Part shown: piece after piece, positions 1 to 8,546 of the stretch
Layout: each line of letters starts with the position of its first letter
Numbering within the stretch: position 1 is the first letter of the stretch
Assembly (NCBI RefSeq): GCF_000472785.1
Contig: NZ_AXAL01000040.1
Span: 1 to 34,252 of the forward strand
DNA from: Mesorhizobium loti CJ3sym
GTDB taxonomy: Bacteria > Pseudomonadota > Alphaproteobacteria > Rhizobiales > Rhizobiaceae
Length of the DNA stretch: 34,252 nucleotides
Reading direction: 5' to 3'
Program-made: the position numbers and the translations under genes
Notes under the pieces: model-generated
Told to the model about the DNA's origin: nothing
The model's database searches: none
The model's input: the letters and a program-made list of their open reading frames with translations, nothing else

Positions 1-531
1 GATCTGCTTGCCTTCATCGGCTGTCAGGCCGAAGCCGACGACATCGGCGGTGAAGTCGACGCCGGATGCCTTCAGTTCCTTGCCAAGAGCACAGGGGTCG
101 CCACCACAGGTTTCCAGGCCATCGGTGATGAGGACGACGGTTGCCTTGTCCTCCGTGTATTTCAAGGCTTCGGCGGCCTGCTTGACGGCCGCCGTCAGCG
201 GCGTCTTGCCGAGGAATTTCAGACTGTCGGCGGCGTCCGTGATGGCGCTTGCCGAGCCAGCCTGAGGCGGCACGATCAGCTGGATGTCCTCGCAGCTGCC
301 TTTCTCGCGATGGCCATAGGCCATGAAGCCGATCTCATCGTCGGCGGGAACCGACTTCAGCACGGTTCTCAGCGTTTCCCGAGCAATTTCGAGCTTGGGC
401 TTGCCGTCGATCTGCGCCCACATCGAGCCGGATGCATCGAGAATGATGATGACCTTGTTTGCGGCAAAGCCGAACGTCGTCATCGACAAAAGGAGGATCG
501 CCGCAGCGACGCTCCGTGAAAGTCCCAACAT
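1..531 (-). CDS. Secreted von Willebrand factor A domain protein (3' end outside window)
   Basis: The frame runs from an ATG at 531 to the window edge without a stop, giving the first 177 residues. Residues 1-23 look like a signal peptide (short n-region with Arg6, then AAAILLLSM and cleavage after GFAA). The mature part starts with a VWA fold: beta strand KVIIILD followed by the metal-ion-dependent adhesion motif DASGS (about residues 32-36), a conserved TPLT segment, and the strand VVLITDG. The motif is the usual DxSxS, so divalent-metal binding is expected. Paired cysteines (SCED, ETCGGDPC) fit a periplasmic location. Proteins of this kind are often annotated simply as VWA domain-containing; the ligand and role are unknown. 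The gene faces away from the window interior and follows the regulator gene upstream with a gap of about 136 bp. Confidence 0.85.
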   Translation of the reverse strand, partial: MLGLSRSVAAAILLLSMTTFGFAANKVIIILDASGSMWAQIDGKPKLEIARETLRTVLKSVPADDEIGFMAYGHREKGSCEDIQLIVPPQAGSASAITDAADSLKFLGKTPLTAAVKQAAEALKYTEDKATVVLITDGLETCGGDPCALGKELKASGVDFTADVVGFGLTADEGKQI

Positions 532-667
532 CAGAATCTCCTGAGTAGCCGCCCCGCCTGCGGCTCAAAACTATTTGAGCGCGTGCCGGGACACAAGCCC
601 ACACGCAGCCATCTCGCTCAAGGCGCCTGCTTGTCGTCTCCATGTCCGGGCATGGACCGGAACTGGC

Positions 668-1666
668 TCAGTAGGTGGTGCGTCGTTCTTCGGACGGCGG
701 ACGGCCAAACTGCAGCCGGTAGCTCTGGGCGAAATACGAATGCGAGGTGAATCCCGTCGCGATCGCCACGTCGAGGATCGGCATGTTGGTCTGGCGCAGC
801 AATTCGCGTGCCCGCTCCAGCCGCAGCCGCATGTAGTAGCGGCCGGGCGTGACGCTGAGGTGGCGCAGGAACAGGCGCTCCACCTGGCGCACCGAAAGAC
901 CGGCCGACTTGGCGAGTTGCACCGCCGACAGCGGTTCGTCGAGATGGTCGGCCATCAGTTCGACGATGCGCCTCAGCTTCTCCGACTTGCCGGTCAGGTC
1001 GCGCTCCGGCCCGACGCGCTGGCGGTCGCCGGCCGAGCGGATACGCTCATGCTGGAACTGGTTGGCGACGCCATTGGCGAGGTTCGAACCGAAATCGCCG
1101 CGCACGATCTCCAGCATCAGGTCGATCGAGGTGGTGCCGCCGGCGCAGGTGTAGCGCTTGCGGTCGATCTCGAAGACATTGCCGGTGCAGTTGATGTCGG
1201 GGAAGCGCTCCATGAAGCCGGCGCGGTTTTCCCAATGGATGGTGCAGCGGTACCCGTCGAGCTGTCCGGCCTCGGCCAAAAGGTACGAACCAACCGACAG
1301 CGCGCCAAGCGCATTGCCACGCCGGCCCCAGCTGCGCAAGGCCGCCAGAACCTTGCTCTTGCCGGGAAATTCCGTCGTCAGGCCGACCGAAACGAAGAGG
1401 ATGTCCACCGGCGGCAGGTCGGCAACGGCATAGTCGATCTTGAGCGGCAGGCCGTTGGAGGCCATCACCGGATCGCCGTCGGCCGATACTGTGGTCCAGC
1501 CGTAGAAATCGCGGCCGAGCAGGCGGTTGGCCGAGCGGAACGTGTCGATCGCGGCGGCCAGCGAGAACATCGAAAACTTGTCGACCAGCAGGAAGGCGAA
1601 CTGCCGGCCGCCTTGAACGGGGTCACTCGTGACTGGCCGTTCCTGGGAAACAAAAGGGTTCGGCAA
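668..1666 (-). CDS. GlxA/AraC-family transcriptional regulator (DJ-1/PfpI-like sensor + AraC HTH)
   Basis: This 332-residue protein has two parts. Residues about 20-200 form a DJ-1/PfpI-like (class I glutamine amidotransferase-like) domain. Residues about 230-330 form a double helix-turn-helix AraC domain (LSAVQLAKSAGLSVRQVERL, then IATGFTSHSYFAQSYRLQFG). The nucleophile-elbow Cys of DJ-1 enzymes is not present: the equivalent stretch reads GALSVGSYLLAEAG, so the domain is probably a ligand sensor, as in other GlxA-type regulators. Relatives include GbdR, SouR and CdhR, which control betaine, sarcosine and carnitine use. The start is a TTG only 11 nt after the folD stop, with GAGAG upstream; no better in-frame start exists. 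The position behind folD suggests cotranscription and a possible link to one-carbon release from methylated amines, which is inference only. Confidence 0.88.
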   Translation of the reverse strand: MPNPFVSQERPVTSDPVQGGRQFAFLLVDKFSMFSLAAAIDTFRSANRLLGRDFYGWTTVSADGDPVMASNGLPLKIDYAVADLPPVDILFVSVGLTTEFPGKSKVLAALRSWGRRGNALGALSVGSYLLAEAGQLDGYRCTIHWENRAGFMERFPDINCTGNVFEIDRKRYTCAGGTTSIDLMLEIVRGDFGSNLANGVANQFQHERIRSAGDRQRVGPERDLTGKSEKLRRIVELMADHLDEPLSAVQLAKSAGLSVRQVERLFLRHLSVTPGRYYMRLRLERARELLRQTNMPILDVAIATGFTSHSYFAQSYRLQFGRPPSEERRTTY

Positions 1667-1677
1667 AGCTGGCGCTC

Positions 1678-2577
1678 TCAGAAGGAGGGCCGTTTCAATC
1701 CGGCCGCAAGGTAGGCAGAAGCTAACGTATTGGCCATCAGCATGGCAATGGTCATCGGGCCAACGCCGCCGGGCACCGGCGTGATGGCGCCGGCGACCTT
1801 GGCCGCCTCGGCATAGGCGACATCGCCGACGAGGCGCGACTTGCCCTCGCCCTTCTCAGGTGCGGGAATGCGGTTGATGCCGACATCGATGACGGTGGCA
1901 CCGGGCTTGACCCAATCCCCCCTAATCATTTCCGGCCGGCCGACGGCGGCGACAAGAATGTCGGCGGTGCGGGCGAGCGCAGGCAAGTCCTTCGTGCGGC
2001 TGTGGGCAATGGTGACGGTGCAATTGGCGGCAAGCAGCAGATTGGCCATCGGCTTGCCGACGATGTTGGAGCGGCCGACGACAACCGCATTGAGCCCGGA
2101 CAGGTCCTTGCCGCGCACACGCTCGATGAGAAGCATCGAGCCGGCGGGCGTGCAAGGAACGAAGGCGGTGTCGAGTTCGCCGGTGCCGACCTTGCCGACA
2201 TTGATGAAATGGAAGCCGTCGACATCCTTCTCAGGCGCGATGGCCTGGATGATCTTGCCGGCGTCGATATGGGCAGGCAGCGGCAGCTGCACCAGTATGC
2301 CGTTGATGGCTGGATCGGCGTTGAGGTCGGCGATGATCTTGAGCAACGCCTCCTCAGAGGTTTCGGCCGGCAGCGTGTGCTGGAGCGAGTGAAAGCCGCA
2401 TTCCTTGGCGGTGCGCGACTTGGAAGCAACATAGACTTGGCTCGCCGGATCCTCGCCGACGATGACGACAGCAAGGCCAGGCTGGGACTTGCCCTTGGCG
2501 ACCAGTTCGGCGGTCAGCGCCTTGACCGTCTGCACCACATCGGCGGCAACGCTTTTTCCGTCAATCACTTCGGCCAT
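1678..2577 (-). CDS. folD: Bifunctional methylenetetrahydrofolate dehydrogenase / methenyltetrahydrofolate cyclohydrolase
   Basis: FolD interconverts 5,10-methylene-THF, 5,10-methenyl-THF and 10-formyl-THF in the cytoplasm, using NADP+. The 299 residues match the family length (about 280-300). Visible signatures are YVASK (Tyr49, catalytic Lys53), QLPLP (97-101), KDVDGFH (117-123), PCTPAG (141-146), the dinucleotide-binding segment VVVGRSNIVGKP (165-176) and the C-terminal PGGVGPMT. All key residues are intact. The gene is followed after 11 nt by the GlxA-type regulator on the same strand, so the two are probably one transcript. In some proteobacteria folD accompanies sarcosine or dimethylglycine oxidation genes, but none are in this window. 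metH, also folate-dependent, lies 20 kb away and is not an operon partner. Confidence 0.97.
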   Translation of the reverse strand: MAEVIDGKSVAADVVQTVKALTAELVAKGKSQPGLAVVIVGEDPASQVYVASKSRTAKECGFHSLQHTLPAETSEEALLKIIADLNADPAINGILVQLPLPAHIDAGKIIQAIAPEKDVDGFHFINVGKVGTGELDTAFVPCTPAGSMLLIERVRGKDLSGLNAVVVGRSNIVGKPMANLLLAANCTVTIAHSRTKDLPALARTADILVAAVGRPEMIRGDWVKPGATVIDVGINRIPAPEKGEGKSRLVGDVAYAEAAKVAGAITPVPGGVGPMTIAMLMANTLASAYLAAGLKRPSF

Positions 2578-2748
2578 GAACCATCCTCAACACCGTTTCG
2601 CCAAAACGCCGCATCGCAGCGGCATCGGCAACATGCAGCGCGGCATTGTCACGAAAATCCGACAACGCAATCCCGTCAAAACGCCGTCCGATGCCGTTTA
2701 CGCGAAACCGGGTTGGTTTTGTTCGGCCTCCGCGAAGTATTCGGTGGC

Positions 2749-5328
2749 TCAAAAATAGCGGCGGCGGGCGCGGCTCTCGGTGAGTTCGCGGACCGCTTCG
2801 CGGAATTCGCGCAGGCTGGCGCGAATTTCCTCGATGGGCGCCTGTTCGGCGCTTTCCTGGACCTGGTGATCAGGCTCCGGCGATGGCGGGGCTGCATAGG
2901 CAGGCGGCTGCGGCGCAGCGGCCTGTGGCGGGTACGGCATATGCCCGGCATAGGGGGCCTGGGCATAGGGGCTGCCTGCCGACGGCTGTGCCTGCCAGGT
3001 CTGCGTCTGCGGATAGCTTGCCTGCTGTCCATGGGGGTAGGGAGGCGGAAGGGGAGCCGGATAGACCGGCAACGGTGGCATCAGGGGTGACCGCGACGGC
3101 GGACCCATGGGCTGGGAATAGGTGGCATCGAAGCCTGGCTGGAAAGGCGGCCGCGAATAGTCCGACGGTCGAGGCATGAAGGCGGGATCCGGGTTCGGGA
3201 AGCCGGAGGGTATGGCAGCATCCGTCGGCCGCGCGTTTTCACCAAAGGCGGCGAACTCGCTGGCGTCATCCACTTCGGCGGGTGGCTTGCGGGACACGGC
3301 GTTGCGCAGCTTCGCCATGAGGGCGCCGATCCGCCTGGGCCTTTCGGCTGGCGCGGCTTCGGTCTGCGCGACGAGCGGCGGTGTTGCGGGTGGCGGGGGC
3401 GGTGGCGCCGGGGGCACTGGCGCTGCCGGCATTGGCGGCGCCGGTGGCGGTGCTGCTCGAAATGCCTGCGCCTCGAGAGGCGCCTTGCGGTCGCGGCGCG
3501 AGCGCGATGTTGCTGTCTCGCGCAAGCTTTCATAGGCGCCGCGCATGGCACCAAGGCCAACGCCAGAGGCAAAGCCAAGCAGCAGTCCGGCAAGCGCCAT
3601 CAAGGCGCGCGACGGGCCTTTCGCTTCGAGCGGCGCAAAAGCCTTGGAGATCACATTCATGTTGGCGGTGTTGATGTCCTTCTGCTCGCCGGTCTCCTTG
3701 GCGCGCAGCAGATATTGTTCGTAAACGGAGCGCTTGGCGGCGGCCTCACGCTCCAGTTCGCGCATCGACACCAAATCGCTGTTGACGTCGCCGCTGCGGA
3801 CCTTGAGCTGGGCAAGGCGGGAGGAAAGATCCTGTTCGAGCTGAACGGCGCGTTTCAGATCGACCTGCAGCGAAGAGGCGATGCGGCGCAATTCACCTGC
3901 GATGCGGTCGCGCGCGCCGGCGATCTGTGCGTTGATCGCCTGGAGTTCGGGATGGCGCGGGCCGAGCCGGATGGCGGCACGATCGGCCTCCTGCTTGAGC
4001 GTCGCATATTGCGAGCGCAGATCGCTCATCGTGTTGGAGTTGATCTCTTCCGGCAAGGTGCCGGAGAGAACCGAATTGACGTCGATCGAACGCGCCGAGG
4101 CCGCCCTCGCATTCAATTCCAGCGTGCGGGCGCGAGCGACCGAGAGCTGCTCGTTGAGCTTCAGCATCTCGTCGTCGCTGATCAGATGGCCTTGGGCATC
4201 GACAAGATCATGCGAGGCCCTGAAATCCTCGACCTTGCGCTCGGCCGCCTCGACGCCCTTGCGCAGGTCATCGAGCCTTGCCGTCAGTTCGTCGGTCGCG
4301 CGGCCGGCCGTATCCGACTGAATCTGACCGAAGGTCTGCAGAAACACATCCGTCATCGTGTTGGCGATGAGGGCCGATTTCTCGCCGTTCTGCGTTATCG
4401 CGCTGACGGTGATGACGAAGGTCTTGCCGCCGCGCTCGACCGAGAGGCTTTCGGCCAGATTGCCGACGGCGAGCGCGCGCCGACGGACTTGATCGACACC
4501 CTCCGGCCCATCCTGGCGTGACAGGATCGAATGGATCAGCGACCTGATGCCGAGGCCGCCGGAGCCCTGACCGTTGAACTCCGGATCGTTGACGAGATTG
4601 AGCTTGTCGACGACCTTGTTCAAAACCGTGCCCGAGGTCAGCACCCGGACCTGGTTTTCAACGATGGCGAGCGTAGCGTCGGAAGCGACGACATTTTGGG
4701 TAAGGTCACGGTCGGTGAGCTTGAGGTCCCGCGGATCGACGATCAGTTCGGCGGTGGCTTCATATTTCTTCGGCGTCGACAGCGCGATCGCTATGCCCAG
4801 CCCGGCGCCGATCAGGGTGGTCGTGATGATCAGCAGCTTCGACTTGGCAATGCCGCGCACCACCTGCATCGGATCGATCAACGGCTTCCATTGCTGGTCG
4901 TCACCACGACCGCCAAAGGAGGCATTCGCTTCACCCTCATGGTGGGATCCGGATGTGTCATGAGAGCTAACGCCGGCGGAAGGCTCTTCGGCGGCCGCCC
5001 TTGCGCGCGGCATCGCCGGCGGCAAATCGCCGGTGCCGACGCCCTCCTGCGAGCGCCAGGCGTCCTCCTGTGCAGCAGCCTCCGGCTGCTCGTCTGGCCG
5101 GAGCCGCTCTGTTTCGGCGGCGGCAGACGGTGTCGGGTTCGCCCGCGCCTCACGCCGTGAACGGGCCAGACGATGTCGTGTGGCAGCATCCTCGCGCCAT
5201 GACGGATCGGCTCGATCGCCTATGGAGACCAGGGACGGGTCGGTGTCATCCTCGCCGCGCATGGCCTGGCCGAGCGCCAGCAAGGAACGCTCGCGCCTCC
5301 AGTCTTCACGGTTTTCCCTGTCGACCAT
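2749..5328 (-). CDS. Wzz/ExoP-type polysaccharide co-polymerase with long proline-rich C-terminal tail
   Basis: This 859-residue inner-membrane protein probably sets the chain length of an exported polysaccharide. Residues 1-160 are a charged, presumably cytoplasmic region. A first membrane helix (LLIITTTLIGAGLGIAIAL, about 165-183) leads into a Wzz domain (KKYEATAELIVDPRDLKL), then a long periplasmic coiled-coil region rich in Arg/Glu/Ala (about 340-560) with the GNVR-type stretch LGPRHPELQAINAQI. A second helix (about 585-605) has the Gly-rich pattern LLLGFASGVGLGAM. The remaining 230 or so residues are unusual: a run of Pro/Ala (PPPAPPMPAAPVPPAPPPPP), Pro/Tyr/Gln-rich segments, and a basic amphipathic end (EFREAVRELTESRARRRYF). 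No Walker A/B tyrosine-kinase domain follows, unlike classic ExoP or Wzc. The gene is divergent from the flippase gene across 184 bp, supporting a shared polysaccharide locus. Confidence 0.85.
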   Translation of the reverse strand: MVDRENREDWRRERSLLALGQAMRGEDDTDPSLVSIGDRADPSWREDAATRHRLARSRREARANPTPSAAAETERLRPDEQPEAAAQEDAWRSQEGVGTGDLPPAMPRARAAAEEPSAGVSSHDTSGSHHEGEANASFGGRGDDQQWKPLIDPMQVVRGIAKSKLLIITTTLIGAGLGIAIALSTPKKYEATAELIVDPRDLKLTDRDLTQNVVASDATLAIVENQVRVLTSGTVLNKVVDKLNLVNDPEFNGQGSGGLGIRSLIHSILSRQDGPEGVDQVRRRALAVGNLAESLSVERGGKTFVITVSAITQNGEKSALIANTMTDVFLQTFGQIQSDTAGRATDELTARLDDLRKGVEAAERKVEDFRASHDLVDAQGHLISDDEMLKLNEQLSVARARTLELNARAASARSIDVNSVLSGTLPEEINSNTMSDLRSQYATLKQEADRAAIRLGPRHPELQAINAQIAGARDRIAGELRRIASSLQVDLKRAVQLEQDLSSRLAQLKVRSGDVNSDLVSMRELEREAAAKRSVYEQYLLRAKETGEQKDINTANMNVISKAFAPLEAKGPSRALMALAGLLLGFASGVGLGAMRGAYESLRETATSRSRRDRKAPLEAQAFRAAPPPAPPMPAAPVPPAPPPPPPATPPLVAQTEAAPAERPRRIGALMAKLRNAVSRKPPAEVDDASEFAAFGENARPTDAAIPSGFPNPDPAFMPRPSDYSRPPFQPGFDATYSQPMGPPSRSPLMPPLPVYPAPLPPPYPHGQQASYPQTQTWQAQPSAGSPYAQAPYAGHMPYPPQAAAPQPPAYAAPPSPEPDHQVQESAEQAPIEEIRASLREFREAVRELTESRARRRYF

Positions 5329-5512
5329 TGTCTTGGAGCTTCACTTTTTGGCCGCTTGGCAGCGGCGGTCGGCCAATCGTTAAGTCACGCTAAACAAGCA
5401 TAGGAAACAAAAGGTTAATTTCGGCAGGCCGGCGGGTAAGCTTTTCATAACCTCAAGCGCGGGAATTTCAACTTGTTCGGGCCTCAAAACGGCGCGTTAA
5501 GCTTTCCCGCCT

Positions 5513-6823
5513 ATGGCTTCCCCGGACATGACCGAGGCTCGCGGCATACCGCAAAGGCGGACTTTCGCCCGGATCGGCACTTTCGTGGCCGAGCGACGGG
5601 GGCTGGTTCGCGACTATTTTTCGGCGATCAGCGGCGCCGGTGGGCGACTGGTGTTTTCGCTGGCCTACTTCATCGCACTTGCCAACACCCTGTCCATCTC
5701 CGAGTTCGGCATGTTCGCCACCGCTTCGGCGGCCGGCGTGATGCTGTCGCGGATCCTGGCCTTTGGTTTCATCTCGGCGCTCTATCGCACCGCCACCATC
5801 CGCCCCAATCTGATTGGTACCTTCACCGCCGGCTTCCTGCTGCTCGGGATCGTATCGCTGCCGCTGCTGGCCGCGGCCTCGTTCGGCGTCTACCTGATCT
5901 TCTTCGCCGGCACCGTACCGCTGTCGGTGTTTTCGGCAATCGTCTTCGCCGAGGCGCTGCTGTGGCGGCCGGTGGAAGTGGCGCTGATCGTCAACAACGG
6001 GCTGGGCAAGTTCGGCCGTGCTGCCGTGCTGGCGATCCTGGCGACAGCGCTGCGGGCGCTTGGCGCGGTGCTGTTCATGCTTTGGGCACAGCACAGCATC
6101 TGGGTGTGGTCGTGGTTCTATATTGGCGCCAACGCAGCCTCGCTGCTTTTGGCTTTCGGCTGGTTCTATCCGCGCCAGCGGCTTCGGCTGCGCATCGAGC
6201 TTTATCTGCGGCGGCTTGCCGATTCCCTCTACGTTGCCGGCGCCGAGATACTGTTCTACCTGCAATCGGAGTTCGACAAGCTGCTGGTGCTGGCGATCGG
6301 CGGCCCGCATTTGGCCGGCATCTATGCCATCATCATGCGGCTGGTTGACCTCACCGCAATCCCCATCCGCACGTTCTCCATGATGCTGGTGCAACGCATG
6401 ATGCGCGCGCCGGACCTGTTGTCGCGCTTGACGGTCAAGAGCGGCATTGAGGGCGGCGTGTTCGCGGTCTCGACGGCGGCGCTGCTGGCGCTTGGCATCG
6501 TGCTGCATTTCTTCCCCAACGCGCTCGGCAAGAATGTCTCCGAGGCAGCTCCCCTGGTGGCGCTGGCGATCTGCGTTCCAGGATTGCGCAATCTGGTCGA
6601 ATACCAGGCCGAGCTTCTGTTCGCGCGCGGCCAGACGCTGGTACGCGCGATCAATCTCGGCTTGCTCGCCGGACTGAAGGGGCTGTTGCTGACCTATGTG
6701 CTGACGACCATCTCCGACACGCCGAAGCTGGTGCTGTCGCTCAACATCGTCTTCCTGCTGCTCTATCTCGCCTCGATGCTGCTGACCTATTCCGCGATGC
6801 GCAAGCCGGCGAAGCCAATCTAA
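5513..6823 (+). CDS. Wzx-type oligosaccharide flippase (MOP/polysaccharide biosynthesis family)
   Basis: The 436-residue protein is hydrophobic throughout, with about 12 predicted membrane helices (for example LVFSLAYFIALANTL, FTAGFLLLGIVSLPLLAAASF, AVLAILATALRALGAVLFML, and the last pair near LNIVFLLLYLASMLLTYSAM). This size and layout fit the MOP superfamily polysaccharide transporters that flip undecaprenyl-linked repeat units to the periplasm. A charged loop LQSEFDKLLV in the middle matches the conserved region of polysaccharide synthesis proteins. Start ATG 5513 is the first in frame; ATG 5528 is a possible alternative and neither has a strong ribosome-binding site. Neighbours are a co-polymerase (divergent) and glycosyltransferases, consistent with a Wzx/Wzy pathway. 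The stop lies 2 nt from the convergent DUF6492-like gene. The exact sugar substrate cannot be read from sequence. Confidence 0.85.
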   Translation: MASPDMTEARGIPQRRTFARIGTFVAERRGLVRDYFSAISGAGGRLVFSLAYFIALANTLSISEFGMFATASAAGVMLSRILAFGFISALYRTATIRPNLIGTFTAGFLLLGIVSLPLLAAASFGVYLIFFAGTVPLSVFSAIVFAEALLWRPVEVALIVNNGLGKFGRAAVLAILATALRALGAVLFMLWAQHSIWVWSWFYIGANAASLLLAFGWFYPRQRLRLRIELYLRRLADSLYVAGAEILFYLQSEFDKLLVLAIGGPHLAGIYAIIMRLVDLTAIPIRTFSMMLVQRMMRAPDLLSRLTVKSGIEGGVFAVSTAALLALGIVLHFFPNALGKNVSEAAPLVALAICVPGLRNLVEYQAELLFARGQTLVRAINLGLLAGLKGLLLTYVLTTISDTPKLVLSLNIVFLLLYLASMLLTYSAMRKPAKPI

Positions 6824-6825
6824 GA

Positions 6826-7755
6826 CTACGAGGATTGAAGCCCGATCAAACGCCGGATGCGGCCGATATCGGTGCCGATGAAGGATTGCATGCCGATCGC
6901 CACCTGTTCCGGCGCCATGCCGTCCACGAAGCGGCGGAACTCGTCGTCCGACAGCGCCTCACCCGTCCAGTGGACGCGGCAGAATTCTTCCGAACCGTGG
7001 AAGTGACCGGCTCCGTCGAGCAGATCGTCGACATAGCGGCCATAGATCATGCATTCGGAGAATCGGCGCGCCTGACCGACCACCTCGACCCAGTCGCGGC
7101 CATGGACCTTCTCGATCTGTCCGCACATGGCAAGCACGGTGTCGCGGCGCCAGGCGATCAGCGTCGAGATGTAATCGTGGACCGACGTCCGCGACGGGTC
7201 GATGCCAAGCGCCGAGCCGGCATTGCTCGACCAGATGCGGTGCTCGTCATGCCCCTCCTGCGCAAGCACGCCGTCGCGGCGGAACAGGCGTGCCTCGCCG
7301 TCGCGCCAGAAGGCGGCGCAGTCGAACGGCTTCAGGAAAGCGACGTCGGAATCGCAGAAGACCAGAACGTCTTCCACGGCATGGGCCGATATGGCGATGC
7401 GGCGCAGCTGCTGCACGTGCCAGCCGCGCAGCGGCTGCGTCTTCAGGCTGAGCCAGACACGCCGGCGAAACAGACTGAGGGGATCGTCGAAAGCGTGCAG
7501 CCAGCGCGGCAGCAGGTCGCGCTCATCGATGACGGAGCGCCGGTCTGTCTCCAGCTGACGGAAAAGTGCTACGTCCCGATGTTCGACCAGTATGTAGTGA
7601 TGCGCGGCACCGGAGACATGCCGGTCGAGCGTCTCGCACAGCAGCCGGCAACGCTCGAAATCCGGTGCGTAACTTGCCGTCACCACTGCTGCGGTCGGCG
7701 TTTTCGGCAACAGGCCCGGGCCAACCAGAGGGTCTGGAACGAACCGCTTGTTCAA
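6826..7755 (-). CDS. DUF6492-like protein, probable glycan-locus glycosyltransferase-fold protein
   Basis: The 309-residue protein starts at a TTG (7755-7753) that overlaps the TGA stop of the upstream wecG-like gene (TTGA), with GGAG about 8 nt before it. This is typical translational coupling; the longer upstream reading frame would run inside wecG and is rejected. The N-terminus TAAVVTASYAPDFERCRLL and the acidic motif VLVFCDSDVAFLKPF (strand followed by DSD) resemble the nucleotide-sugar and metal-binding DxD of GT-A glycosyltransferases. Family assignment to DUF6492 is from memory of these motifs, so the exact activity is open. A role in the polysaccharide made by this cluster is inferred from its place at the end of a three-gene minus-strand operon with 4-nt overlaps. 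Confidence 0.75.
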   Translation of the reverse strand: MNKRFVPDPLVGPGLLPKTPTAAVVTASYAPDFERCRLLCETLDRHVSGAAHHYILVEHRDVALFRQLETDRRSVIDERDLLPRWLHAFDDPLSLFRRRVWLSLKTQPLRGWHVQQLRRIAISAHAVEDVLVFCDSDVAFLKPFDCAAFWRDGEARLFRRDGVLAQEGHDEHRIWSSNAGSALGIDPSRTSVHDYISTLIAWRRDTVLAMCGQIEKVHGRDWVEVVGQARRFSECMIYGRYVDDLLDGAGHFHGSEEFCRVHWTGEALSDDEFRRFVDGMAPEQVAIGMQSFIGTDIGRIRRLIGLQSS

Positions 7756-8546
7756 CGGAGCTCTCCGCCCGTTTCGGCTCCACGCGACAGTCTCTGCTTG
7801 ACGGCGCGCCACAGGAAAACAGGATTGCCGACCACGTAGCGGCGCCACAGCCGGCTTGGCTCGACCGCCAGCCGGAACAACCATTCCAGCCGCAGGCGCC
7901 GCATCCACAACGGCGCGCGCGGCACCGAGCCGCTCAGGAAATCGAGCAGTGCGCCAACCGCCACCGGCATAGTGCAATGGCGGTCGTCAATGTGGCGCGC
8001 GATCCACAGTTCCTGGCGCGGCACACCCATTGCAACCAGCAGCATATCAGGCCGCAACGCTGCGATCCGGCCAATGATCTCCGGTTCCTGTGCGGCGGAG
8101 AAATAGCCATCATGAATGACGACGAAATTGTGCTGCACGGCAAGTGCCGCCAGCTTGACCGACGCCGCCTCGGCGTTGACACGCGTTGCGCCGAGCAGCC
8201 CGACGGTCAGCGGCCTCGTCGAGGCCTGCAGGAAGGCCGGCACGAAATCGGTGCCGTTGAGATTGTCCGGAAATGGTGCGCCATAGAGAAGCCTGGCAGC
8301 GAGATCGACGCCGATGCCGTCCGGCAGGATGAGGAAATCGTCCAGCGCCTCGGCGAAGGCCGGATCTGAATAGGCGATGTTGGCATTGTGGGCGTTGAGA
8401 AAACTGACTTTGGTGAAGCGCCGCTCGGCAATCAGCCGGTTCAGCAGGGCAATGGCATCGTCCCAGCGGATGGCGAGCACCGAGATGCCGAGGATCGTCT
8501 TCAGGCTGTCGAGCCCGAATGCGGCGCGGGCGGTGTGCATATTCAT
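7752..8546 (-). CDS. WecG/TagA/CpsF family glycosyltransferase (GT26)
   Basis: The product is 264 residues. Family members transfer a sugar (such as ManNAc or ManNAcA) to a lipid-linked sugar in polysaccharide or teichoic-acid linkage synthesis at the inner membrane. Signatures are FLNAHNANIAYSD, LPDGIGVDLAARLL (the DG-G-V motif), the strand VGLLGATR and VAMGVPRQELWI. The C-terminus is basic and aromatic (RRLRLEWLFRLAVEPSRLWRRY), as in the family, and probably lies on the membrane. The start is ATG 8546, with an excellent AGGAGGTG upstream, and it overlaps the TGA of the preceding glycosyltransferase as ATGA. The 57-residue open extension upstream of this ATG is Arg-rich noise inside the neighbouring gene. 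It is the second gene of a tightly coupled operon of three. Confidence 0.93.
   Translation of the reverse strand: MNMHTARAAFGLDSLKTILGISVLAIRWDDAIALLNRLIAERRFTKVSFLNAHNANIAYSDPAFAEALDDFLILPDGIGVDLAARLLYGAPFPDNLNGTDFVPAFLQASTRPLTVGLLGATRVNAEAASVKLAALAVQHNFVVIHDGYFSAAQEPEIIGRIAALRPDMLLVAMGVPRQELWIARHIDDRHCTMPVAVGALLDFLSGSVPRAPLWMRRLRLEWLFRLAVEPSRLWRRYVVGNPVFLWRAVKQRLSRGAETGGELR

Noticed and set aside
2561..2752. 63-codon minus-strand frame between folD and the co-polymerase gene
   Set aside because: It overlaps the folD start, has no recognisable motif and lacks a clear ribosome-binding site.
7756..7977. Longer N-terminus for the DUF6492-like protein
   Set aside because: It would lie inside the wecG-like gene and is Arg/Ala-rich; the TTG overlapping the upstream stop with a nearby GGAG is the natural start.
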